Assembly (NCBI RefSeq): GCF_018614975.1
Contig: NZ_JAGGNR010000028.1
Location: 1-48,432 of the forward strand
Direction of reading: 5' to 3'
Source: Paenibacillus polymyxa
Lineage (GTDB): Bacteria > Bacillota > Bacilli > Paenibacillales > Paenibacillaceae
Length of the DNA: 48,432 nt
Below the pieces are notes generated by a model. That model did not search any database. It had not been told where the DNA came from and saw only the letters and a program-made list of their open reading frames with translations. Positions 7,693-16,319 of the stretch are shown piece after piece. Each line of letters opens with the position of its first letter. Within the stretch, counting starts at the first letter, position 1. The translations under genes were made by a program, and so were the position numbers.

Positions 7693-9716
7693 GATTCATC
7701 GGCTCCCTTCGGGATCGTTATGATAATGGTGGTTCCTTTTCCAACCTCGCTCTGCAGCTTAAGTCCATCTTCTCTGTCATAAAAAATGCGAAGCCGCTCC
7801 ATCGTCCCCCATAAGCCAAAGCTTGGATTGTGTTTAGCGATATAGGTAATCTTAGAAAGATTGGAAGGATTGAAAAGATTAGTTGAATTAGAGGGGTTAG
7901 ATGAGTTAGAGATATTCGAAGAGTTAAATGGATTAGATGAGTTTGAGTGATTAAACCTGTTCACTTCTGTGCGTTGAACCTGCTGCACATCTTCCTCGGA
8001 CATGCCGACTCCATCGTCAGTGATCATTAGAAGTACTCCCTCCTTGGATCGACGAGCTTGGATGCGTATCGTGCCCGGGCTGCCTTTGGGACGAATACCG
8101 TGATACAGCGAATTTTCCACCAACGGCTGGAGCACAAGCTTGGGAATCATCACTCGCTCACAATCTGGAGCAATATCGTACTGCACCTCAAATACACCGG
8201 GGTATCGTACCTGCTGGATCGTCAGATAATTGCGTACAATCTCAACCTCCTCGTGCAGCGTAATCAGTTCACGCCCTTTGCTGACACTCAGCCGATAGTA
8301 ACTTCCAAGCGCTTCTAACAGCTCACATACCTTATCGTTCATGCCCGACATCGCCAGGGAGGTAATGGAATCAAGTGTGTTGTATAGAAAATGCGGCTTG
8401 ATCTGCGCCTGAAGTGTATTCAGCTCTGCACGGCGGATCGTCTGCTGCTCCTGAATGATGCGTTTCAACATCTCGTCAATCTGCTCAATCATCTGGTTGT
8501 ATCCTCCATATAGCTGTGCGAACTCGTAGCTGTTCAGCTCAACCGTCACTTTGCGGAAGTTGCCGCTTGGCGCTTTCTGCATGGCACGAAGCAGCTTGTG
8601 AATCGGCTTGATGACACTGCGCGAGATGATGAATGAACTGACAAAAAAGACAGTCCCATTCACCGCCAGTAAGATCAGCGCAAGCAGTACCATAGATTTA
8701 TTACGGGTATCCGTAGCCCGGTATGGACTCATGCTAATGAATTTCCACTGATCATCACCAGTCGAGCGATATGTCACTGCGTATTCCTGACCACGTGAAT
8801 GTAAAGTGATAAAGCCAGAGGGCTGCTTTTGAAAAGCTTGTTTTAACCTGGCCTGATTGGCCTCTAACATCTCGTGCATCCCTTCCTGTCCAGAAGCCGC
8901 TGACATGGATGCGTCGGATACAGCAGGCACGGCCTTCTTTCCATCGGTTGCGTTGGTTGCGATCACCCGCTGATGCTCATCCAAAATGGCCACCTGAAAT
9001 GAATCCGGTGCAGACAGGTTGGCGTAGGCTTGAGCGATGGATGCCCCCTTGATGTTCATGACCAGAAATCCAAGCGGAGACGTATCATCCAAATCCCGAA
9101 TAAGCCGAATAAACGAAACCACCTCTTGCCCATCATTCTCCCCCATGGCCGAGACTCCGCTATCGTTGTTGCCACCATTCAGCCTGAGCAGATATCGTCC
9201 ATTGTGCTTCAGTGCCTGTTCGTACCACGGTGCTTCCTTCACATTTGCTTCCATAAACGTGGGCCATTCCTGATTACCGACCGAGAATCGGTGCCCCGAA
9301 TTATCATAAATATATACTGAATCGATAATTGGAACCGCTTGCATAAGATTGTTCAGATATGCACTGACCTTGGACTGTGTCTGTAAATTGGAGTACACAT
9401 TGCCCTGCCGCAGCAGGTTCTGCAAGTTGGGATCGGAGAAAATCATTTTCGAATAATTGTTCACGTTCTCGATCATCAGATTAACGTTAGTCTCAATGGA
9501 TGTAATTGTCTGCATTGATGCTTCATTGATCTTTCGCTGCGCATCATTTTCCGAGATTTGATTCAACACCAACGCACTGAACGCCACCGTTAGCAGAATA
9601 ATGACAAAGTAGGCAAACGGGATTTTGAAAGCCAGCGTCTTGGGCTTGCGTTGAATGAACTCTTTGAAACGGGAATTCTCATTCTCATTCGTAGTTGCAT
9701 TTTTATTTGTGTTCAA
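7683..9716 (-). CDS. Sensor histidine kinase (YesM-like, HPK7 type)
   Basis: 677 aa from the TTG at 9716, chosen because GGAGG lies 6 nt upstream; an ATG frame to 9758 lacks a ribosome binding site. One membrane helix at about 32-52, a large extracellular dCache-like domain, a second helix near 330-352, then HAMP, the kinase motif with phospho-accepting His in QIKPHFLYNTLDS, and an HATPase domain (LVLQPLVENSLYHGI, DDGVGM, FGLWGTMERL). Between the G1 box and the FGLWG box lies an Asn/Ser/Phe-rich repetitive insert of about 40 residues, unusual inside an ATP-binding domain. Probably the sensor for the sugar transported by the downstream operon. Its stop overlaps the regulator start. Confidence 0.92.
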   Translation of the reverse strand: MNTNKNATTNENENSRFKEFIQRKPKTLAFKIPFAYFVIILLTVAFSALVLNQISENDAQRKINEASMQTITSIETNVNLMIENVNNYSKMIFSDPNLQNLLRQGNVYSNLQTQSKVSAYLNNLMQAVPIIDSVYIYDNSGHRFSVGNQEWPTFMEANVKEAPWYEQALKHNGRYLLRLNGGNNDSGVSAMGENDGQEVVSFIRLIRDLDDTSPLGFLVMNIKGASIAQAYANLSAPDSFQVAILDEHQRVIATNATDGKKAVPAVSDASMSAASGQEGMHEMLEANQARLKQAFQKQPSGFITLHSRGQEYAVTYRSTGDDQWKFISMSPYRATDTRNKSMVLLALILLAVNGTVFFVSSFIISRSVIKPIHKLLRAMQKAPSGNFRKVTVELNSYEFAQLYGGYNQMIEQIDEMLKRIIQEQQTIRRAELNTLQAQIKPHFLYNTLDSITSLAMSGMNDKVCELLEALGSYYRLSVSKGRELITLHEEVEIVRNYLTIQQVRYPGVFEVQYDIAPDCERVMIPKLVLQPLVENSLYHGIRPKGSPGTIRIQARRSKEGVLLMITDDGVGMSEEDVQQVQRTEVNRFNHSNSSNPFNSSNISNSSNPSNSTNLFNPSNLSKITYIAKHNPSFGLWGTMERLRIFYDREDGLKLQSEVGKGTTIIITIPKGADESWN
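7855..7957 (-). repeat. Degenerate coding repeat inside the kinase ATPase domain
   Basis: On the plus strand, GATTAGATGAGTTT-like units recur (for example 7895-7908 and 7931-7944, 36 bp apart) with further decayed copies. They encode Asn-Ser-Ser/Asn-Pro-Phe-type residues. The insert keeps the frame open, which points to in-frame repeat expansion. Confidence 0.6.
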
Positions 9717-9781
9717 TCTGATCCTCCATTCGTTCCGATGCTGTGGCATCCACCGCACTCTCGGGTTTTATACAATTGTAT

Positions 9782-9787
9782 ATTATA
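9782..9787 (-). promoter_or_regulatory. Likely -10 box for the kinase/regulator operon
   Basis: TATAAT on the minus strand, about 65 nt before the TTG start of the kinase. No convincing -35 box sits at 17 nt, which would suit an activated promoter. Moderate to weak support. Confidence 0.4.
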
Positions 9788-9903
9788 GGCCTGTCTGTGA
9801 ACGAGGCTCACCCTTTTTAATGCTATAATCTGATGTTCAATTCCTTCTATTCTTTATTTTTTCAGGTATTGGCTGATCCATGAGTTAACCTTGACTTCAC
9901 TAA

Positions 9904-9917
9904 TTGTGCATGCACAA
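9904..9917. promoter_or_regulatory. Perfect palindrome upstream of the ABC operon, candidate GntR operator
   Basis: TTGTGCATGCACAA is a perfect 14-bp palindrome. It lies just downstream of a TTGACT box (9891-9896) and 28 nt before the ABC ATPase start. YtrA-type GntR regulators repress their own ABC operons through inverted repeats at such positions. Assignment to the GntR gene at 11468 is inference. Confidence 0.4.
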
Positions 9918-9945
9918 CATACACGATTTGTTAAGGAGGTACGAT

Positions 9946-10816
9946 ATGCTGGCATTAGACATTCGAAACTTAAATAAGAAATACCCGAACTTTCAGTTAA
10001 AAGACGTATCGTTTCAACTAGAAAAGGGTTATATTATGGGGTTTATCGGTGCCAATGGCGCGGGGAAAACGACCACCATAAAATCGAACTTGAATATGAT
10101 TCATATCGATAGCGGTGAAGTGCGTATTCTGGGCAAGGATATCGCTGAGCACGAAATCGAATTGAAACATGAAATCGAATTGAAACATGAAATCGGATGC
10201 GCCTTTGGCGGCATTGATTTTTATACTCGCAGCAAGATTAAGACGTTGACGGAGGTCATTAAGAATTCTACAAGAATTAGGATGATGACACCTATCACAA
10301 ATATCTGAGAAGATTCAAATTGGATGAAAACAAAAAATCGCCGAATTGTCGACAGGAATGAAAGTGAAGTACAGTCTGGCCATTGTATTATCGCATGGAG
10401 CGAAGCTTCTCATCCTCGATGAACCCACAAGCGGGCTCGATCCGGCTGCAAGAGATGATCTGTTGGATATCTTTCAAGAGCTTGTCGTCAATGGCGAAAT
10501 CAGCATACTTTTCTCTACTCACATTACATCAGATTTGGAGAAATGCGCGGATTTTATTACCTCTATCAATAACGGGCAGGTCATCGCCAGTTCAGAGAAA
10601 TATGAACTTATGGAGTCCTTTCGCTTACTAAGCGGTAACAAAAACCAGCTGAACCATTTTAAAGAAAAGATGATTTCCTACAAAGTAAACTCATTCGGTT
10701 TTACCGGATTGATCCCTTCCAGAGACTTCGATGCCTCTTCCGATTTTAGAGCTACCACGCCAAGTCTCGAGGATATCATGATTTACTTCGCAAAAAAGGA
10801 GGATATGTATGTATAA
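9946..10816 (+). pseudogene. Broken ABC transporter ATPase (YtrB-like)
   Basis: A former ABC ATPase now spread over three frames. The first part, from ATG 9946 (AAGGAGG 6 nt upstream), carries Walker A (GANGAGKTT) and runs to a TGA at 10306-10308. The next piece would continue in a second frame but meets TAG at 10278-10280, where Trp is expected. The last part, from about 10337, holds the signature (ELSTGMK), Walker B (LLILDEPTSGLD) and H-loop (STHITSD). One base is missing around 10255-10268 and one A in the run at 10332-10337. An in-frame 18-bp tandem duplication (HEIELK twice) adds a fourth change. No functional ATPase can be made without multiple recoding events. Confidence 0.9.
10153..10195 (+). 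repeat. 18-bp tandem duplication in the ABC pseudogene
   Basis: The unit GAAATCGAATTGAAACAT occurs twice in tandem (10153-10170, 10171-10188), followed by a 7-nt partial third copy. It repeats the residues EIELKH in frame and fits slipped-strand duplication in a decaying gene. Confidence 0.9.
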
Positions 10817-11442
10817 CTTGGTGATGAAGGATTTGAAATTAGCGATCAGTCCTTTATTTTTTCTTTTGCCTGTTATTTTAGGCGCCTTAATGCTGATCCC
10901 CGGTTGGCTGTACTTTATTGTCATCCTCTATTATTGCTGGATCACGGTACCGATTATGTTCGGACAATTTAGAGCACAGAACGATTTAATATTTACCTCG
11001 ACCATGCCCATCACCAAAAAAGACATCGTGAAAGCAAGGGTGATTGTTATGGTTATCATGGAATTATTGCATATCGTCATGGCTATGATCTTTGGTGTGA
11101 TCAATATTTACTTTATATCCGAATCTGACAAACTCTTTCTTCGGACCGTATTTGGGTTTTTGGGCCCTGTGTTTTATCATGCTTGCGATCTTCAACGTGA
11201 TCTTTATCCCCATGTACTACAAGACAGCGTATAAATTCGGCAGGCCGACGATTGTATCGATAACGGCCGCTATGCTTTTTGCCGGAGTTGCCCAATGGAT
11301 CGGTGTCCAGAGTCCTTTTGTGTCCGACATTTTTAATGGTTCCGGGGTCCACAATACAGGACTTCAAATATCTCTTCTGGCTGCAGGCACCGTGATATTT
11401 ATTGCATTAACTATGATCGCCTATCGGATGGCGGCTAAGTGA
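10809..11442 (+). pseudogene. Frameshifted ABC-2 type permease (Ytr-like)
   Basis: The start ATG overlaps the end of the ATPase gene, with AGGAGG 6 nt upstream. The first 110 or so codons encode hydrophobic helices (LAISPLFFLLPVILGALMLI, then WLYFIVILYYCW). At about 11148-11152 one extra base shifts the frame, and the remainder (GFWALCFIMLAIFNVIF through YRMAAK) continues in the next frame to 11442. The intact product would be about 210 aa. Together with the broken ATPase, this shows that the transporter is dead. Confidence 0.85.
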
Positions 11443-11467
11443 TTCCTCAATGTGGAGATTTTATGAA

Positions 11468-14400
11468 ATGAACGTATCCATCTCGAATACATCTGAAAAA
11501 CCGACTTATCAGCAGCTTTTCGAGCAGATCAGCGATCAGATCCTGAAAGGAGAGTTAGAAAGCGGTTATTGTTTACCACCGATTCGACAGGCAGCGCAAG
11601 AGCTTCGCGTAAGTGTTATCACCGTAAAAAAGGCTTGGGAAGAACTCGATCGAAGTGGTCTGATAAATACAGTAAGTGCGCGTTGTTCTCGGTGCACAAT
11701 CCCTTCAGAAATGAAGGATAAAAACCGAGGAACTACGTTAAGTAAGCAACGTCATTAGATGTTGATTAAGTAATTAATGTGGTTTAACTCTATGTTCGAA
11801 TAGGTAGGGGAAGTTCCTACTAAAGTTTAAATGCTGGTAAACTTTCTCTAATCCTCCGACATGCGGATTTCATTACCAAGGAATCTGTGTGAAGCTCGGT
11901 GAAGTCGGGCTCTGGCTTAACAACCAGAGTTCGGGAGGCCATAAAGTTCCTATGCTTAGAATGTTGTTCTAACAACTGACGAATCTTCGAATGTACGGCT
12001 CGATATTTATGGAGACTTTCCTCGGAAAGTCTCTGTCGCCTCTGGCGATCTAAGTCATGGGTGCATTGATTTTATACTGGGTCACACCTATCCTATACTC
12101 GCAGAAGTATAGAGACCTGCGCCCTCCAGCAACGGGTAAAAGGTCGGCTTACGGGTTAGAGAAGGAAGCTAAGGGAACTATGCAAGGCTAGAACATAGGG
12201 AACAGCGGAAACCCTAAAGACAATGTTAAGGAACGGTAACTCCAATGGGTCTAATAAGTAGGAAATGACTTATGAATCGGGGTGGCAGCAGCCCGTAGTA
12301 GTCCGAGCTAGGGAAAGCCTAGTACATGGCGAAGGGGCATAGTCATTATCATCCAATGCGAATAACTGTTTACTTTCAGGAAGCCGTTGAGCGTACACGA
12401 TTAACGCCGATGCTTTCCGCAAGGAAGGAGTGAAATTCCATTGGCACGAGAACTGAAACACCCCCAAGACGAACAAGAATTGAAAGCAACTCTCGACCTG
12501 ATGTATAGAATAACTAAGGACGAAAGTGAATCAGAAAATGGCAGAATAACAGGCTTCAAAAATTTGGTTGAGGTTATAGGTTCAGAAGCAAATATTGTGA
12601 CAGCAATTCACAAGCTTAAAGGCAATCCTGGTAGCAAGACGCCAGGAGTGGACGACATAACAATAAGAGAAATTCTGGAGTCACATTATGACGAGGTCAT
12701 AGATTATGTGCGGAAGAACCTACAAAACTACCATCCCAAACCTGTAAGACGAAAATGGATACCCAAACCGGGAAAGGAAGAAAAACGACCGCTAGGGATA
12801 CCCACAATCGGAGATAGAATCATCCAAGAATGCGTAAGGAACGTCATTGACCCAATAATGGAAGCACAGTTCTACAAACATTCGTACGGATCACGACCAA
12901 TGAGGGACGCCCACCAAGCACTGTCACAATTAACAGACATCTTATGGAAAACAGGGCATACATGGGTAGTTGAAGGAGAAATATCTAAATTCTTTGACAC
13001 AATCAATCACTCCATACTTCTAAAGAAATTATGGAACATGGGAGTGAGAGACAAAAGAGTCCTGATGCTCATCAAACAAATGCTTAAAGCAGGCGTTATG
13101 GAAGAGACCAAAACAAATGAATTGGGAACACCGCAAGGAGGAATCATTTCCCCATTATTGGCAAATGTGTACTTACACTCATTTGACAAATGGGTTGCAA
13201 GAGAATGGGAAGAAAAGAGAACAAAACAGAACTATTCAAGGCAAGACGCTAGATACAGGGCATTGAGAACAAGTACAAATCTCAAGCCTGCATACTTTAT
13301 CAGATATGCTGACGATTGGGTACTTGTAACAAACAGTAGAATCAATGCGGAAAAATGGAAACATCGCATTGCAAGATACCTAAACAACAACCTGAAACTC
13401 GATCTTTCCCATGAAAAAACGCTTGTAACGAATGTGTCAAAGAGGGCCATGAAGTTCTTAGGATATGAACTCAAAGTCAGACCAGGAAAAGCAAAAAAGG
13501 GATGGATCAGTCAAACAAGACCCAACCGCGAAAGACTACAAACTAAAGTCAGAGAAATTCGAAAAGACATCAAGAACCTCAGAAGACAGAAAACTAAAGA
13601 ATTACTCATCGACAAAATTGCACGCATAAACTCGAAGATAAGAGGGCTAGCGGAATACTACAAACGTGCGACCTTGGTAAATGTTGACTTAGGAAGATAC
13701 AAGTCAACATTATGGACCACGACAAAACGTAGTTTATGGGGCAGGAAAAAGAATCGCAAGGTGATAAGGATTCCTGCTGACCAGACCGACAACCTCAGAT
13801 CAGTTCATGAGAACTACAAAGCCAGAATATGGGCAGTTGAACACGAGGGAATGAAATTTGGATTGACTAGCATCGGATTTATCAAATGGCAACCTGGGAA
13901 ATTCAAAGACCATAAGGAAACACCCTACACCAAAGAGGGAAGAAAAATGCACCGAGAACGAACAATCAAAATACCGCTCAAAGTGAGGGCAGATAAACTC
14001 CTCACAGAGCACCAAATAAGGTATACCCTCCTAGGAAAAGAGTATAACCCTATATACAATTTTGAATATATCATGAACAGAGCATATGCGTACAACAGGG
14101 ATAAAGGAAAATGTAAGGTGTGTAAAACAAATGCCTTTGGAGACAACGTGAATATACACCATAACTGCCCTAAACTCCCAATCAAAGATACAAACAAAGT
14201 ACCGAACTTATCAACACTTTGCGTAAAATGCCATCGAAAAATTCACGACGGAAAAGATTATTCATACGAAGGTAAGAAAATCTGGGAGGCAATACGGAAA
14301 TTCAGAGAAATGCTACCAATTAAAAACAGTAGTGAGCTTTCACAACTCAGAAAAACAAGGAAAGAAAAGAAAGCGGAAGAACTAATGTCAGCAATAACGA

Positions 14401-14699
14401 TATAAGGGTGAAACAAGTTAGCGCGCAAAAAGATGATGATGATGGAGCGCCGTGTGCCGTGAAAGTGGCACGCACGGTGTGAAGGAGGGGAAAGGGGCTC
14501 TTAGCCATCAACATGGAAAGATGACCCCCACCTATTCCTATCAGGTAAAGGATGTTTTGTGGCCGAATATTCATCTGAAGAGATCCTGCGAATTCGCAAT
14601 GAAATGATCTTGAATAAAATGGAAGTAGACATATCCTATTACAAATCTTTTAGCTTCACCCTGGATGAAGTGATTGAACTGTTGAAAATGATTTATTAA
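11468..14699 (+). CDS. GntR-family (YtrA-type) regulator split by a group II intron
   Basis: Exon 1 is 11468-11675 and exon 2 is 14542-14699; joined they give 122 codons including the stop, a normal length for YtrA-type regulators. The N-terminal winged helix reads YQQLFEQISDQILKGELESG, LPPIRQAAQELRVS and VKKAWEELDRSGLI. The junction restores NTV-T-GKGCFVAEYSSEE, the expected beta-wing, and the short C-terminal helices end in LLKMIY. The start at 11468 has GGAG 10 nt upstream. Without splicing, translation from exon 1 runs into the intron and stops at 11758. It probably repressed the upstream ABC operon, which is now broken. The regulator can be active only if the intron splices. Confidence 0.82.
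12441..14405 (+). CDS. ltrA: Group II intron reverse transcriptase/maturase with HNH domain
   Basis: 654 aa from TTG 12441, with AAGGAG about 10 nt upstream. Reverse transcriptase fingers and palm lie at about 45-330, including GTPQGGIISPLLANVYL and the YADD catalytic pair (FIRYADDWVL). The maturase X domain is at about 370-460. The C-terminal HNH endonuclease has CKVC, the HH pair in VNIHHNCPKL, CVKC and a final HRKIHD. The protein helps fold and splice its intron and can copy it into new sites. One oddity: the first catalytic Asp of the palm (normally GDIxxFF) is Glu here (EGEISKFFDTI, codon GAA), which may weaken DNA synthesis while leaving splicing intact. Confidence 0.92.
   Translation: MARELKHPQDEQELKATLDLMYRITKDESESENGRITGFKNLVEVIGSEANIVTAIHKLKGNPGSKTPGVDDITIREILESHYDEVIDYVRKNLQNYHPKPVRRKWIPKPGKEEKRPLGIPTIGDRIIQECVRNVIDPIMEAQFYKHSYGSRPMRDAHQALSQLTDILWKTGHTWVVEGEISKFFDTINHSILLKKLWNMGVRDKRVLMLIKQMLKAGVMEETKTNELGTPQGGIISPLLANVYLHSFDKWVAREWEEKRTKQNYSRQDARYRALRTSTNLKPAYFIRYADDWVLVTNSRINAEKWKHRIARYLNNNLKLDLSHEKTLVTNVSKRAMKFLGYELKVRPGKAKKGWISQTRPNRERLQTKVREIRKDIKNLRRQKTKELLIDKIARINSKIRGLAEYYKRATLVNVDLGRYKSTLWTTTKRSLWGRKKNRKVIRIPADQTDNLRSVHENYKARIWAVEHEGMKFGLTSIGFIKWQPGKFKDHKETPYTKEGRKMHRERTIKIPLKVRADKLLTEHQIRYTLLGKEYNPIYNFEYIMNRAYAYNRDKGKCKVCKTNAFGDNVNIHHNCPKLPIKDTNKVPNLSTLCVKCHRKIHDGKDYSYEGKKIWEAIRKFREMLPIKNSSELSQLRKTRKEKKAEELMSAITI
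14445..14481 (+). ncRNA. Group II intron domain V
   Basis: A GAGCGCCGTG... strand pairs with ...CGCACGGTGTG around a GAAA tetraloop. This is the catalytic hairpin, the most conserved part of group II introns, and it lies about 40 nt after the maturase stop as expected. Confidence 0.85.
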
Positions 14700-14785
14700 C
14701 AACCGCAGTCGGTCTAATCGCAAGTGCAATAAACAAATGAATATTTGATTTAAGGTGTCGGAGACAAGAACATACACGCGTAAGA

Positions 14786-14811
14786 AGTCACGGGATCCGT
14801 GGCTTTTTTTG
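14786..14811 (+). terminator. Terminator after the GntR/ABC operon
   Basis: AGTCACGG and CCGTGGCT arms with a 3-nt loop, followed by eight T. It lies 87 nt beyond the GntR stop codon on the same strand. Confidence 0.8.
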
Positions 14812-14961
14812 TTATAACGGTTATTTTATATGCCACACTAGCATACCGTACCGTCCGCAGCATAAAAGTTACGCTCTTTGCTTTAAATGCTTACGTTCTA
14901 AGTTACAGGAGAGTAAGAACAAGACCATTTGACTGAAGCCACGAATTCCGAGTCAAGAATA

Positions 14962-15000
14962 GAAAAACGGGTGAGTCCCGATCCATCGGAACAGACCCGC
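14962..15000 (-). terminator. Terminator of the secreted-protein gene
   Basis: On the minus strand a GCGGGT...ACCCG stem with an inner CCG/CGG pairing is followed by TTTTTCT, 46 nt after the stop of the gene at 15047-15634. The 14700-15046 gap holds only this terminator and the one at 14786. Confidence 0.7.
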
Positions 15001-15046
15001 TATTTCCTTTGATTTTCTTATTAAATCAATACTAATTATGAGTTCT

Positions 15047-15634
15047 TCATTCGAAACAAGCAGAATAGATATCACCAATACTAAAAAAACCAATTGCTGC
15101 ACTAATCAACTCAGGACCAGCGTCTTTTGCAGCGAATTTGACGGCATACCCAATTGCCTCACTTACGCTGTAACCCCACTCGTTCTTAGCAACTTTGAAA
15201 GCTGGAACCAAGTTACCAATGAATTTTGTTACGCCTCCACCGGCTTTGATAACATCTTTAATCTTTGCAATTTTTGCGAATGCGAAAAGGTTCTCCGCAA
15301 TAGCAAGCCCTACTGCAGAAGTACAACCAATAACACCCAGCGTTCCTACAGTATCATCTTTAGACAAATTATAAAATTTATCACCATCTGTAATATACTT
15401 ATCCCCTGTATAAGCACTTAGCCATTTTGCAGTTGCTTGAGCACCTTTTTCAATCACTTCATCAGGGATAGCTTCAATAAGGTATAAGGCCTTTTCCAAC
15501 TCAGCAAATTCAGTTTGGCTGAATTGGTATGTAATATTCTCGTTGTTAGCACTCGCCGAAGCTACACCTACCAAATTCAATAACAATACCAAAGCCACAA
15601 TACTAGAAATAGTGCTCTTGAAAAAATAATTCAT
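15047..15634 (-). CDS. Secreted protein of unknown function
   Basis: 195 aa from the ATG at 15634, chosen for AAGGAG just upstream; a frame to 15700 has no ribosome binding site. A clear signal peptide (KST start, hydrophobic IVALVLLLNLVGVA, ASA-type cleavage about residue 28) shows export. The mature part is mostly helical. A Gly/Ala-rich hydrophobic middle (GTLGVIGCTSAVGLAIAENLFAF) and a hydrophobic C-terminus (ELISAAIGFFSIGDIYSACFE) could insert in membranes. Two Cys are far apart. I do not recognise the family. It is divergent from a 53-aa two-helix membrane protein and shares its control region. A bacteriocin-like role with an immunity partner is one possible reading, not shown by sequence. 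Confidence 0.75.
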   Translation of the reverse strand: MNYFFKSTISSIVALVLLLNLVGVASASANNENITYQFSQTEFAELEKALYLIEAIPDEVIEKGAQATAKWLSAYTGDKYITDGDKFYNLSKDDTVGTLGVIGCTSAVGLAIAENLFAFAKIAKIKDVIKAGGGVTKFIGNLVPAFKVAKNEWGYSVSEAIGYAVKFAAKDAGPELISAAIGFFSIGDIYSACFE

Positions 15635-15650
15635 GTTCTCTCTCCTTTTT

Positions 15651-15715
15651 TCTAATATTTGGTACAAGGACATATTATACCAAAATGTGCTATAATTCAA
15701 CCAAATATATACAAA
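15651..15715. promoter_or_regulatory. Overlapping divergent promoters with inverted repeats
   Basis: TATAAT with an extended TGC (15691-15696) drives the plus strand; TATAAT on the minus strand (plus 15674-15679) drives the secreted-protein gene. TTTGGTA (15658-15664) and TACCAAA (15678-15684) form a 7-bp inverted repeat spanning the minus-strand -10 box. Another ACCAAA lies at about 15699-15704. One DNA-binding protein could control both genes. Confidence 0.6.
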
Positions 15716-15728
15716 AGGAGGTTTTAAT

Positions 15729-15890
15729 TTGAAAAACAGAGTGCCTTTTGGTCTATTAATTCTAGCTATTGCAATTGGTGGATTTTTTGTGACTCAGCTT
15801 GCGAATGATACGTTCAAGATAGTTTACTCAGTTTTAGGAATCTTGGCTATTGTACTAAGTTACTTTTTATTTTCAAAAAAGAAAGTATAG
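15729..15890 (+). CDS. Small two-helix membrane protein, 53 aa
   Basis: TTG start with an ideal AAGGAGG 7 nt upstream, and 53 codons before TAG. The protein is MKNRVPFG, then hydrophobic LLILAIAIGGFFV, a polar turn TQLANDTFK, a second hydrophobic stretch IVYSVLGILAIVLSYFLF, and the basic tail SKKKV. That predicts two membrane helices. It is divergent from the secreted protein at 15634. The family is not recognised. Small two-helix proteins beside secreted toxins are sometimes immunity proteins, but small stress or housekeeping membrane proteins look similar. Confidence 0.7.
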   Translation: MKNRVPFGLLILAIAIGGFFVTQLANDTFKIVYSVLGILAIVLSYFLFSKKKV

Positions 15891-16148
15891 TTAACCACAA
15901 CTTTCAAGCCCCCCTGTTTAAGCTCACGTAGTCGACGGTTACTCATATGCATTTCACCGACATTGATGTAATTGAACTCGCTTTCGTGGTCCAGTAGCTG
16001 CGTTGAATAACTTCCTGCTTAATGCTGGAGAGTCTACTCATTGCAAAAAGTAAGTCTGTCATCCATGCTTATGAGATGGGGCCCTGATCGAAGCTGAGAC
16101 GCAGAAGCTGCTTGTACAATCTATGTTCCGTCAAGTTGTAATAAAAAA
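15891..16148. other. Non-coding stretch, possible gene remnant
   Basis: No open frame with a ribosome binding site. On the minus strand a fragment near 15950-15900 reads GEMHMSNRRLRELKQGG before ending, and short open pieces occur on the plus strand near 16085-16145, so decayed coding DNA is possible. Nothing can be assigned. Confidence 0.3.
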
Positions 16149-16200
16149 AGAATCAAATCGGTCGAACATCATTCAGATGCTCACCGTCTGATTCTTTTTT
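16149..16200. terminator. Bidirectional terminator beyond the ssrA insertion
   Basis: AGAATCA and TGATTCT arms with inner GGT/ACC pairing, flanked by A7 on one side and T6 on the other. On the minus strand it lies just after the displaced tmRNA 3' copy, so it may be the original ssrA terminator, now ending the kinase-cassette transcript. Confidence 0.7.
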
Positions 16201-16229
16201 CTTGAGTACTTAATCGTCAAGTACCATCT

Positions 16230-16319
16230 TGGAGGCGAGGGGAGTCGAACCCCTGTCCGAAGATAACGGCACATAAGCTTCTACGGGTGTAGTCACTGTT
16301 GTGATGTCACCCGTGTATC
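16230..16319 (-). repeat. Duplicate of the tmRNA 3' end (candidate att site)
   Basis: 89 bp (16231-16319) match 17171-17259, the 3' end of the functional tmRNA gene, with three mismatches. The copy includes the T-arm and acceptor strand and ends at the discriminator base. The two copies are direct repeats about 940 bp apart, enclosing the kinase gene and its partner. This is the classic footprint of an element integrated at the 3' end of ssrA. No integrase gene is present between the copies. Confidence 0.9.

Larger units (their letters stand above)
11676..14541 (+). mobile_element. Complete group II intron with encoded maturase
   Basis: 2866 bp. The 5' end is GTGCG (11676), the conserved group II start, and the 3' end is ...TTCCTAT (AY type). 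Domain V with its GAAA tetraloop is at 14445-14481. Domain VI follows, with a candidate branch-point A eight bases from the 3' end. The maturase gene sits inside, after about 765 nt of structured RNA. The boundaries are set independently by the intron consensus and by exact restoration of the interrupted GntR reading frame. Confidence 0.88.
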
